Shown here piece by piece: positions 1 to 7,621 of a DNA stretch of 64,000 bases. Under the pieces are notes generated by a model. That model did no database searches. It was not told where the DNA came from and worked only from the letters and a program-made list of their open reading frames with translations. Position numbers and translations under genes: made by a program. Source of the DNA: Nonomuraea candida (GTDB lineage: Bacteria; Actinomycetota; Actinomycetes; Streptosporangiales; Streptosporangiaceae); the NCBI RefSeq assembly GCF_000725485.1, contig NZ_JOAG01000039.1:17510-81509 (forward strand). The letters run 5' to 3'. The first letter of the stretch is position 1. Every line of letters starts with the position of its first letter.

Positions 1-84
1 CGGCCGCAGATCCCGTTCGAGCAGGGGCTGAAGGAGACCGTGCGGTGGTACCACGACAACCGCGACTGGTGGGCGCCGGCATGA
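1..84 (+). CDS. rmlB: dTDP-glucose 4,6-dehydratase, C-terminal fragment
   Basis: Only the last 27 codons lie in the window. They contain the ending typical of RmlB (GLKETVRWYHDN, then a Trp-rich tail). The enzyme makes dTDP-4-keto-6-deoxyglucose, the entry step of dTDP-deoxysugar pathways. Its TGA overlaps the ATG of the next gene (ATGA at 81-84), as expected for an rmlB-rmlD operon. The body of the gene is outside the window, so this rests on a short tail plus context. Confidence 0.75.
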   Translation, partial: RPQIPFEQGLKETVRWYHDNRDWWAPA

Positions 85-968
85 GGTGGATGGTGACGGG
101 AGCGGGCGGCATGCTCGGCCGCGACCTGACGCGCCTGCTGCGGGCCATGCCGGGGACGTGGGTGCGCGCGTTCACCCGGGCCGAGCTCGACGTGTGCGAC
201 GCGGCGGCGGTGGCGGCCGCGGTGCGCGCGGCGCAGCCCGACGTGGTGGTCAACTGCGCGGCCTGGACCGACGTGGACGGCGCCGAGCAGGACGAGGCGC
301 GGGCCATGGCGGTCAACGGCACGGCGGTGGCCGGGCTGGCCCGGGCCGGCGCTCAGGTAGGGGCGCGGCTGTTACAGCTGTCCACGGACTACGTCTTCGA
401 CGGCGCGGCGCGCACGCCGTACGCGGAGGACGCCCCGACGCGCCCGCTCAACGCCTACGGCAGGGCCAAGCTGGCGGGCGAGCGCGCGGCCCTCGACCAC
501 GGCCACTACGTGGTGCGCACGGAGTGGCTCTACGGCGCGCACGGGCGCAGCTTCGCCAGGACGATGGCCACGCTGGCGGCCGAGGACAAGCCGGTGCAGG
601 TGGTGGACGACCAGTTCGGCCAGCCCACCTGGACCGTGGACCTGGCCGAGCGGCTGATCCTGCTGGGCGTGGGCCAGGCGCCGCCCGGCGTCTACCACGC
701 CACGAACACGGGCCTGACGAGCTGGTACGGCTACGCCAGGCGGATCTTCGCGCTGGTCGGCGCCGATCCCGGCCTGGTCGAGCCGGTCGGCACGGCGGCC
801 TTCCCCAGGCACGCCCTCCGTCCCGCCTACAGCGTGCTGGGCCACGACGCCTGGCGGCCGCTGCCGCCGATGCGCGACTGGAGCGCGGCGCTATCCGCCG
901 CGTGGCCCCACCTGCTGGCCGGCTGGGGAGGCGTAGTGGGCCAGGCAGTCGGCGTAGGAAGGCAGTAG
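81..968 (+). CDS. rmlD: dTDP-4-dehydrorhamnose reductase (RmlD-like)
   Basis: 295 aa extended SDR. It shows the nucleotide-binding GAGGML (7-12), the family motif STDYVFDG (101-108) and catalytic Y126xxxK130. RmlD reduces dTDP-4-keto-sugar to dTDP-L-rhamnose with NAD(P)H. The ATG at 81 is chosen over an in-frame start at 45 because it overlaps the rmlB stop and gives the canonical N-terminus. Its 3' end overlaps the convergent rmlC by 78 bp. The actual end product could be another deoxysugar, because an unusual C-methyltransferase and epimerase follow. Confidence 0.9.
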   Translation: MRWMVTGAGGMLGRDLTRLLRAMPGTWVRAFTRAELDVCDAAAVAAAVRAAQPDVVVNCAAWTDVDGAEQDEARAMAVNGTAVAGLARAGAQVGARLLQLSTDYVFDGAARTPYAEDAPTRPLNAYGRAKLAGERAALDHGHYVVRTEWLYGAHGRSFARTMATLAAEDKPVQVVDDQFGQPTWTVDLAERLILLGVGQAPPGVYHATNTGLTSWYGYARRIFALVGADPGLVEPVGTAAFPRHALRPAYSVLGHDAWRPLPPMRDWSAALSAAWPHLLAGWGGVVGQAVGVGRQ

Positions 969-1508
969 ACCTTGTTCGGCTGCTTGCGCCAGGGTGGGCG
1001 CCGCCGCGTCCTTCGCGGACAGCACGGGCTCGACGCCGGCCGGCCACGCGATGCCCAGGGCCGGGTCGAGCGGGTTGACGCCGTGCTCGCGCAGCGGCGC
1101 GTACGGGGTGGAGCACAGGTACATCACCGTGGCCGACTCGCTCAGCGCGAAGAAGGCGTGGCCCAGGCCCTCGGCGAGGTAGACCGCGCGCCGCTCGCGG
1201 TCGTCGAGCTCGACGCTCACCCAGCGGCCGAAGGTGGGCGAGCCGGTGCGCACGTCCACGACGACGTCGAGCACGCTGCCGGACACGCACGTCACGTACT
1301 TGGCCTGGCCGGGCGGCACGTCGCTGAAGTGCACGCCGCGCAGCGTGCCCCGGACCGAGATCGAGCAGTTGGCCTGCGCCACCTCCATGGGGCGGTCGAG
1401 CTCGTCCTTTCTGAACCATTCGAGGAAGGCCCCGCGGCGATCCCCGTGGATCCGCGGGCTGAACAGCCAGGCACCGGCTAAATCAAGGGGTTCCATGGGG
1501 CGGATCAT
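891..1508 (-). CDS. rmlC: dTDP-4-keto-6-deoxyhexose 3,5-epimerase (RmlC-like)
   Basis: 205 aa cupin epimerase. Catalytic base His60 sits in RGTLRGVHFSD, and LAEGLGHAFFAL lines the pocket. It epimerises C3 and/or C5 of the dTDP-4-keto-6-deoxyhexose made by RmlB. The ATG at 1508 has a GAAGG 9 nt upstream; an in-frame ATG at 1496 and a longer start at 1568 are less likely. It is convergent with rmlD and divergent from the methyltransferase at 1605. A second rmlC-like gene lies at 15072, so the two may act on different sugars or differ in 3- versus 3,5-epimerisation. Confidence 0.85.
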   Translation of the reverse strand: MIRPMEPLDLAGAWLFSPRIHGDRRGAFLEWFRKDELDRPMEVAQANCSISVRGTLRGVHFSDVPPGQAKYVTCVSGSVLDVVVDVRTGSPTFGRWVSVELDDRERRAVYLAEGLGHAFFALSESATVMYLCSTPYAPLREHGVNPLDPALGIAWPAGVEPVLSAKDAAAPTLAQAAEQGLLPSYADCLAHYASPAGQQVGPRGG

Positions 1509-1604
1509 GACATAGCGCCTTCGCCCCCACCAGAGCCCGAAACATTCGCAATTTGTGGGAGACACCATGACTTGTCGTAACCAGCGTGATCGAGGTGGGC
1601 GCGG

Positions 1605-2825
1605 GTGAAGGGCTGCCGGTTATGCGGCTCCAGCCGGTTGGCCGGCGTCGTCGACCTCGGCGCGACGCCGCCGTGCGAGCTGTTCCTCACCCGTGAGCAG
1701 CTCGACGAGCCCGAGCTCACCTACCCCCTGCACCTGCGGGTCTGCACGAGCTGCTGGCTCGCCCAGATCCCGCCGCTGATCCGGCCCGAGGACACCTTCA
1801 CCGAGTACGCCTACTTCTCGTCGTACTCCAGCTCCTGGGTCGAGCACGCGCGGCGCTTCGCCGAGTCGGCGCTCGACCGCCTGAACCCCGGCTTCGTGGT
1901 CGAGGTGGCCAGCAACGACGGCTACCTGCTCCAGCACGTCGTCGCGCGGGGCGTGCGCTGCCTGGGCGTCGAGCCGTCCGCGAACGTGGGCCGGGCCGCC
2001 AGGGAGCGGGGCGTGCCCACCCAGACCGCGTTCCTCGGCCCGGAGACCGGGGCGGCGATCAGGGCCGAGCACGGGCCCGCCGACCTGGTCGTGGCCAACA
2101 ACGTCTACGCGCACATCCCCGACATCGTGGGCTTCACCCGGGGGCTGCGCGCGCTCGTCGCCGACGACGGCTGGGTCTCCATCGAGGTGCAGCACCTGCT
2201 CACGCTCATGGAGCTGAACCAGTACGACACGATCTACCACGAGCACTTCCAGTACTACACGGTCGCCTCCGCCCAGCGGGCCCTGGCCTCGGGCGGGCTG
2301 GTGCTGGCCGACGTCGAGCTGCTGAGCACGCACGGCGGCTCCATCCGCCTGTGGGCCAGGCCGGCGGAGAGCGGGGCCACGCCGAGCCGGCGGGTGGCCG
2401 ACGTGCTCGACCGGGAGAAGGGCGCGGGGCTGGAGGAGCTGGGCGGCTACGCCGAGTTCGCCGAGCGGGTCGGCAAGGTCCGCCGCGACCTGCTGCGCTT
2501 CCTCATCGACGCGGCCGACGCGGGCAAGACGGTGGTCGGCTACGGGGCGCCGGGCAAGGGCAACACGCTGCTCAACCACTGCGGCATCCGCTCCGACCTG
2601 CTCGCCTACACGGTGGACCGCAACCCGTACAAGCACGGCAGGTTCACCCCGGGGACCCGCATCCCCATCCTGGCGCCGGAGAAGATCGCCGCGGACCGGC
2701 CCGACTACGTGCTGGTCCTGCCCTGGAACCTGCGCGCCGAGCTGCTCGACCAGCTCTCCTACGTCCGTGAGTGGGGCGGGCGGCTGGTGTTCCCCATCCC
2801 GTCCCTGGAGGTCGCGCAGCCATGA
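1605..2825 (+). CDS. NDP-sugar C-methyltransferase
   Basis: 406 aa with the three-part layout of deoxysugar C-methyltransferases (TylC3/TcaB9 type). An N-terminal zinc domain has C4xxC7 and C47xxC50. The SAM fold carries VVEVASNDGY (98-107). The active-site segment YHEHFQYYT (211-219) precedes a C-terminal domain with GYGAPGKGNT. It should add a methyl group to carbon 3 of a 4-keto-deoxysugar nucleotide. GTG start at 1605. The stop overlaps the next ATG (2822-2825), so this heads a coupled run of sugar-nucleotide genes through 6653. Confidence 0.85.
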   Translation: MKGCRLCGSSRLAGVVDLGATPPCELFLTREQLDEPELTYPLHLRVCTSCWLAQIPPLIRPEDTFTEYAYFSSYSSSWVEHARRFAESALDRLNPGFVVEVASNDGYLLQHVVARGVRCLGVEPSANVGRAARERGVPTQTAFLGPETGAAIRAEHGPADLVVANNVYAHIPDIVGFTRGLRALVADDGWVSIEVQHLLTLMELNQYDTIYHEHFQYYTVASAQRALASGGLVLADVELLSTHGGSIRLWARPAESGATPSRRVADVLDREKGAGLEELGGYAEFAERVGKVRRDLLRFLIDAADAGKTVVGYGAPGKGNTLLNHCGIRSDLLAYTVDRNPYKHGRFTPGTRIPILAPEKIAADRPDYVLVLPWNLRAELLDQLSYVREWGGRLVFPIPSLEVAQP

Positions 2826-3595
2826 AAGTCGTGCTCTTCTGCGGCGGTTACGGCACCCGGATGCGCAGCGGGCTGCCCGGCGACGTGCCCAAGCCGATGC
2901 AACTCGTCGGCCCCCGCCCGCTCATCTGGCATGTGATGCGCTACTACGCCCACTTCGGCCACAAGGACTTCGTGCTCTGCCTCGGGTACGGCGCCCAACA
3001 CATCACCGAGTTCTTCCTCACCTACAAGGAGACCGCCTCCAACGACTTCGTGCTGCGCAAGGGCGAGGTCGAGATGCTCTCGCAGGACACCTCCGACTGG
3101 TCGATCTCCTTCGTGCAGACCGGGATCCAGTCGCCGATCGGCGAGCGGCTGCGCCGGGTGCGGCCGTACCTGGAGGGTGAGGAGATCTTCCTGGCCAACT
3201 ACGCGGACGTGCTCACCGACGCGCCGCTGCCGGAGATCATCGCCCGGTTCGAGGGGACGGACGCGGGGGCGTCCATGATGGTGGTGCCGCCGCCCGGCAC
3301 GTTCCACTGCATCGACGTCGGCGACGACGGGCTGGCGCGGGCCATCAGCCCGGTCAGCGAGATGCCGCTGTGGGTCAACGGCGGCTACTTCGTGCTGCGC
3401 CAGGAGGTCTTCGACCACCTTCCGGAGAACGGGGACCTGGTCGGCGACGCCTGCGTGGAGCTGGCCAAGCGCGGCCGGCTGCTGACCTACCGGCACCGCG
3501 GCTACTGGCGGCCCACCGACACCGTCAACCAGCGCATCGAGCTGGACGACGCGTACTCGCGCGGCGACCGGCCGTGGGCGCTGTGGGAGTCATGA
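2822..3595 (+). CDS. Sugar-1-phosphate nucleotidyltransferase (RfbF-like)
   Basis: 257 aa. The N-terminal signature GGYGTR (8-13) and KPMQLVG (Lys24) mark a sugar-1-phosphate nucleotidyltransferase. The variant FCGGYGTRM and the central VNGGYFVL resemble glucose-1-phosphate cytidylyltransferase (RfbF/DdhA), which opens the CDP-sugar branch, more than RmlA. It is translationally coupled to the methyltransferase before it and the PIG-L gene after it by ATGA overlaps. The nucleotide (CTP versus dTTP) is inferred from resemblance only. Confidence 0.75.
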   Translation: MKVVLFCGGYGTRMRSGLPGDVPKPMQLVGPRPLIWHVMRYYAHFGHKDFVLCLGYGAQHITEFFLTYKETASNDFVLRKGEVEMLSQDTSDWSISFVQTGIQSPIGERLRRVRPYLEGEEIFLANYADVLTDAPLPEIIARFEGTDAGASMMVVPPPGTFHCIDVGDDGLARAISPVSEMPLWVNGGYFVLRQEVFDHLPENGDLVGDACVELAKRGRLLTYRHRGYWRPTDTVNQRIELDDAYSRGDRPWALWES

Positions 3596-4245
3596 TCGGC
3601 CTGCGCCCGGACGGCCCGGGCTCCGTCGTCGCGCTCGGCGCGCACTGCGACGACCTCGCCATCGGCGCGGGCGGCACGCTGCTCACGCTCTGCTCCGGCC
3701 GGCCCGGGCTGCGGATCGACGCGCTGGTCCTGTCCGGCGGCGGGACGGAGCGCGAGGAGGAGGAGCGGGCCGCGCTGGCCGCCTTCTGCCCGGGGGCCGA
3801 CCTGCGCGTCACCGTGCTCAAGCTGCCCGACGGCCGCCTGCCCGCGCACTGGCAGGAGGCCAAGGAGGCGCTGGAGGAGCTGCGCGCCGCGACCGAGCCC
3901 GGCCTGATCCTCGCCCCGCACCGGGGCGACGCCCACCAGGACCACCGGGGCCTGGCCGAGCTGGTCCCCACGGCCTTCCGCGACCACCTGACGCTCGGCT
4001 ACGAGATCGTCAAATGGGACGGCGACCTCGGCCGCCCCTCCGTCTACCAGCCGCTGCGCCCCGAGGTGGCGCAGGAGAAGGTCGCGCTGCTCCAGCGGCA
4101 CTACCCCTCGCAGCGGCACCGCCCCTGGTACGACCGGGAGGCGTTCCTCGGCCTGGCCCGCATCCGCGGCATCGAGTGCGGCGCGACGTACGCCGAGGCC
4201 TTCCACAGCGCCAAACTCGTCCTCGACCTCTCAGCAGGAGGCTAG
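3592..4245 (+). CDS. PIG-L family de-N-acetylase
   Basis: 217 aa LmbE/PIG-L protein. The metal-site motif AHCDDLAIG (His18, Asp20, Asp21) and the later PHRGDAHQDHR supply the zinc ligands and the general base. These enzymes remove acetyl groups from GlcNAc-type sugars or related amides. Position inside a coupled sugar-nucleotide operon suggests deacetylation of a nucleotide sugar or glycan intermediate. The ATG overlaps the upstream stop. The precise substrate is unknown. Confidence 0.8.
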   Translation: MIGLRPDGPGSVVALGAHCDDLAIGAGGTLLTLCSGRPGLRIDALVLSGGGTEREEEERAALAAFCPGADLRVTVLKLPDGRLPAHWQEAKEALEELRAATEPGLILAPHRGDAHQDHRGLAELVPTAFRDHLTLGYEIVKWDGDLGRPSVYQPLRPEVAQEKVALLQRHYPSQRHRPWYDREAFLGLARIRGIECGATYAEAFHSAKLVLDLSAGG

Positions 4246-4251
4246 CCCGAC

Positions 4252-5382
4252 ATGCGTGTACTCCTGACCGGGCACCAGGGTTACCTGGGCACCGTCATGG
4301 CCCCCGTCCTGGCCGCGGCCGGGCACGAGGTGACCGGCCTCGACTCGGGCCTGTTCGCCGACTGCGTGCTCGGGCCGGCGCCGGCCGACCCTCCCGGGCC
4401 GGCCGCCGACCTGCGCGACGTGCCGGCCGAGGCGCTGGCCGGCTTCGACGCCGTGATCCACCTCGCCGCGCTGTCGAACGACCCGCTGGGCTCGCTGGCG
4501 CCCGAGCTGACCTACGACATCAACTACCACGCCTCCGTGCGGCTGGCCCGGCTGGCCCGCGACGCGGGGGTGCGGCGCTTCCTGTACGCCTCCACCTGCT
4601 CGGTCTACGGCGCCTCCGGCGGGGACGGGCTGGTGACGGAGGACGCGCCGCTGCGCCCGCTGACGCCGTACGCCGAGTCGAAGGTGCGCGTCGAGGACGA
4701 CCTGCTCGGCCTGGCCGACGCCGACTTCACCCCCGTGTTCCTGCGCAACGCCACGGCCTTCGGCTTCTCGCCCCGGCTGCGCGCGGACATCGTGCTCAAC
4801 AACCTGGTGGCGCACGCCCACCTGTCCGGCCAGGTCAAGGTGCTGTCGGACGGCACGCCGTGGCGGCCGCTGGTGCACGCGCTGGACATCGCCGAGGCGT
4901 TCGCCGCCGCGCTGACCGCCCCCAGGGAGGCCGTGCACGCGCGGGCGTTCAACGTGGGCAGCGAGCAGAACAACGTCACCGTGGCCGAGATCGCCGCCAC
5001 CGTGGTCGAGGCCGTGCCCGGCGCGACGCTGCTCATCACGGGGGAGACCGGCGCGGACCCGCGCTCCTACCGGGTCGACTTCTCGCGCATCCGGCAGGCG
5101 CTGCCCGGCTGCGAGGCGCGCAGGACGGTGAAGGAGGGGGCGGTCGAGCTGATCGACGCCTACCGCCGGCACGGGCTCACCGCGCCCGCGTTCGAGCGGC
5201 GCTTCACCCGGCTCGCCCGCCTGGCCGACCGGCGGGCGGCCGGCACGGTGAACGAGGAGCTGCGCCCCACCCCGGGCGGCCCGGCCGGCGAGGAGCCGCG
5301 CCCTAGCCAGGACGGCCCGGCCGGTGAGGAGCCGCGCCTCAGCCCGGGCGGCCCGGCCGGGGAGGGGCCGCGCCCGTCATGA
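4252..5382 (+). CDS. NAD-dependent epimerase/dehydratase (extended SDR) with repeat tail
   Basis: 376 aa. Nucleotide site TGHQGYLG at the N-terminus, catalytic YAESK, and a preceding serine motif (STCSVYG) mark an extended SDR acting on NDP-hexoses. The catalytic domain ends near residue 334. The last about 42 residues are a Pro/Gly/Glu-rich tail made of 12-residue units of the form EE(L/P)RPxxxGPAG, encoded by 36-bp DNA repeats. The ATG lies 6 nt after the PIG-L stop, and the TGA overlaps the start at 5379. Dehydratase versus 4-epimerase cannot be decided from sequence alone. Confidence 0.8.
   Translation: MRVLLTGHQGYLGTVMAPVLAAAGHEVTGLDSGLFADCVLGPAPADPPGPAADLRDVPAEALAGFDAVIHLAALSNDPLGSLAPELTYDINYHASVRLARLARDAGVRRFLYASTCSVYGASGGDGLVTEDAPLRPLTPYAESKVRVEDDLLGLADADFTPVFLRNATAFGFSPRLRADIVLNNLVAHAHLSGQVKVLSDGTPWRPLVHALDIAEAFAAALTAPREAVHARAFNVGSEQNNVTVAEIAATVVEAVPGATLLITGETGADPRSYRVDFSRIRQALPGCEARRTVKEGAVELIDAYRRHGLTAPAFERRFTRLARLADRRAAGTVNEELRPTPGGPAGEEPRPSQDGPAGEEPRLSPGGPAGEGPRPS
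5254..5379 (+). repeat. 36-bp tandem repeat in the epimerase 3' end
   Basis: Three and a half head-to-tail copies of a 36-bp unit (starts at about 5254, 5290, 5326 and 5362) keep the frame and extend the epimerase by 12 residues per copy. The third and fourth copies differ from the first by point changes. Confidence 0.85.
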
Positions 5383-6653
5383 CCGGCGAGGAGATGCACG
5401 AGCTGGTCAGGCGGCTCTACCCGCTGTGCAGGAGCATCACGGGGGACGGCGTCCGGGCCACGCTCGACGTGATCGGCGAGCACCTGCCGCTGACCGTGCA
5501 CGAGGTGCCCACCGGGACCGAGGTGCTCGACTGGACGGTGCCCCGGGAGTGGAACATCCGCGACGCCTACGTCAAGGACGGCTCCGGGCGGCGGGTGGTG
5601 GACTTCCGGCGCTCGAACCTGCACGTGGTGGGCTACAGCGTGCCGGTGTCGGCGACCATGACCCTGGACGAGCTCCGCCCCCACCTGCACACGCTGCCCG
5701 AGCAGCCGGGGCTGGTGCCGTACCGGACGTCGTACTACGCCGAGACGTGGGGGTTCTGCCTCAGCCAGGACACGCTCGACGGGATGGACGAGGGGCCGTA
5801 CGAGGTGGTGATCGACTCGACGCTGGCCGACGGGCACCTGACCTACGCCGAGCACGTCGTGCCGGGAAGCACCGAGGAGGAGGTGATGATCTCCTGCCAC
5901 GTCTGCCACCCGTCGCTGGCCAACGACAATCTGGCCGGCATCGCCGTGGCGGTGGCACTGGCCCTGGCCCTGGCCAAGGGCCCGGACCGGCCGCGCCACA
6001 CCTACCGGTTCCTGTTCGCGCCCGGCACGATCGGGGCCATCACCTGGCTGGCGCGCAACCGCGACCGCCTCGGGCGGATCGGGCACGGGCTCACGCTGGC
6101 CTGCGCGGGCGACCCGGGGCAGCTCACGTACAAGCGCAGCCGGCGGGGCGAGGCGGCGATCGACCGGGCGGTCACGCACGTGCTCGCCGGCCGGCCGCAC
6201 CGGGTGCTGGACTTCTCCCCGTACGGGTACGACGAACGGCAGTTCTGCTCCCCGGGCTTCGACCTGCCGTTCGGCAGCCTGACCAGAACCCCGTACGCCG
6301 GATACCCGGAATATCACACCTCCGGCGACAATCCGGACTTCGTCACCCCGGACGCCCTGGCCGACACCCTGGAGGTGCTCCGGCAGGTCACCGGCGTGCT
6401 GGACGGGGACCGTACCTACCTCAACCTCAGCCCGTACGGGGAGCCGCAGCTCGGCAGGCGCGGACTCTACGGATCGCTCGGCGGGCGGAGTGACACGAAA
6501 CAGGCGCAACTGGCGATGTTATGGGTGCTCAACCTGTCCGACGGGCGGCACAGCCTGCTCGACATCGCCCAGCGCTCGAACCTGCCGTTCGCCGCGCTGC
6601 GGGAGGCGGCCACGGCACTGCTGGCGGCCGGACTGGTCAAGGAGACTGCGTGA
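5379..6653 (+). CDS. DUF4910 aminopeptidase-like protein
   Basis: 424 aa. The body matches the DUF4910/M28-like fold seen in polysaccharide and natural-product loci: candidate metal ligands lie in SCHVCHPSLANDNLAG and in the later EYHTSGDN. The C-terminal about 70 residues look like a winged helix (LLDIAQRSNLPFAALREAATALLAAGLV). The reaction is unknown; members are treated as putative zinc hydrolases. ATG at 5379 overlaps the upstream TGA, and the TGA at 6651-6653 overlaps the next ATG. No signal peptide is seen, so it is probably cytoplasmic. Confidence 0.75.
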   Translation: MTGEEMHELVRRLYPLCRSITGDGVRATLDVIGEHLPLTVHEVPTGTEVLDWTVPREWNIRDAYVKDGSGRRVVDFRRSNLHVVGYSVPVSATMTLDELRPHLHTLPEQPGLVPYRTSYYAETWGFCLSQDTLDGMDEGPYEVVIDSTLADGHLTYAEHVVPGSTEEEVMISCHVCHPSLANDNLAGIAVAVALALALAKGPDRPRHTYRFLFAPGTIGAITWLARNRDRLGRIGHGLTLACAGDPGQLTYKRSRRGEAAIDRAVTHVLAGRPHRVLDFSPYGYDERQFCSPGFDLPFGSLTRTPYAGYPEYHTSGDNPDFVTPDALADTLEVLRQVTGVLDGDRTYLNLSPYGEPQLGRRGLYGSLGGRSDTKQAQLAMLWVLNLSDGRHSLLDIAQRSNLPFAALREAATALLAAGLVKETA

Positions 6654-7621
6654 TGAACTTCAAGGTCGGAGACCTTGTGGAAGTGCGGAGCGAGGCCGAG
6701 ATCCTGGCCACGCTCGACGAGCGGGGCGAGCTCGACGGGCTGCCGTTCATGCCGGAGATGCTGCCCTACTGCGGCAAGCGCCTGACCGTGCACAAGGTGG
6801 CGCACAAGCTGTGCGACACCCAGACCCGCACCGGGCTGCGCAGGATGGAGCGCGCCGTCCACCTGACCGGCGCCCGCTGCGACGGCTCCGCGCACGGGGG
6901 CTGCCAGACCGCCTGCTCCATGTACTGGAAGGAGGACTGGCTCAAACCCGTGACGGACGCGCCCACGACGTCCCCGCAGGACTCGCGGCTGCTGCCGCTC
7001 CTGGAGATCAACACCCGCAAGCCTCCGGCCGAGGACGGCGGGGAGCGCTACTCCTGCCAGGCCACCGAGCTGCTGCGGGCCGCGCCGTCGTGCCTGCCGT
7101 TCACCAGCGTCGGCCAGTACGTCACCGACGTGCGCTCGGGCAACGTGGGCCTGGGCCGGACCGTCCAGGGCGTGGCCATCGGGCTGTTCAACCGGCTGCA
7201 GCACCTGGCCAGGCGGGTGCTGCCGCGGCGGCTGTGGCTCAAGGACGGGCTGCCGTGGGGCTTCCTCAAGGGCCGCCTGACGGGGAAGACGCCCACGATG
7301 ACCCTCGACCTGCGGCCGGGCGAGCTGGTGCGGGTCAAGTCCAAGGAGGAGATCCTCGCCACGCTCAACGGCGACATGCTCAACCGCGGCATGGGCTTCG
7401 AGCAGGAGATGGCGCGCTACTGCGGCAGGACCGCGCGGGTGCAGGCCCGGGTCGAGCGCTGCCTGGACGAGAAGACCGGCGAGCTGCTGCACATGAAGAA
7501 CCCGTGCATCGTGCTGGAGGAGGTCGTCTGCGTGGGCGTGCACAGCCTCAACTGCCCGCGCGAGTTCGTGCCGTTCTGGCGGGAGATCTGGCTGGAACGG
7601 GTCCCCGCCGGCCGTGAGTGA
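6653..7621 (+). CDS. Conserved hypothetical protein with internal duplication and Cys cluster
   Basis: 322 aa, family not named. The N-terminal part (FKVGDLVEVRSEAEILATL ... MLPYCGKRLTV) is repeated near the C-terminus (LRPGELVRVKSKEEILATL ... MARYCGRTARV), about 215 residues apart, so the protein is two related SH3-like modules around a middle segment. The first module continues into a Cys cluster, GARCDGSAHGGCQTAC, and further Cys-Pro motifs follow. Metal or Fe-S binding is possible but not shown. ATG at 6653 is coupled to DUF4910; the end overlaps the flippase start by 8 bp. Confidence 0.7.
   Translation: MNFKVGDLVEVRSEAEILATLDERGELDGLPFMPEMLPYCGKRLTVHKVAHKLCDTQTRTGLRRMERAVHLTGARCDGSAHGGCQTACSMYWKEDWLKPVTDAPTTSPQDSRLLPLLEINTRKPPAEDGGERYSCQATELLRAAPSCLPFTSVGQYVTDVRSGNVGLGRTVQGVAIGLFNRLQHLARRVLPRRLWLKDGLPWGFLKGRLTGKTPTMTLDLRPGELVRVKSKEEILATLNGDMLNRGMGFEQEMARYCGRTARVQARVERCLDEKTGELLHMKNPCIVLEEVVCVGVHSLNCPREFVPFWREIWLERVPAGRE

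Noticed and set aside
5160..6509. 449-aa open frame on the minus strand (and many similar long antisense frames over the window)
   Set aside because: It lies opposite the DUF4910 and epimerase genes, is rich in Arg/Gly/Pro/His without motif, and is the usual high-G+C shadow.
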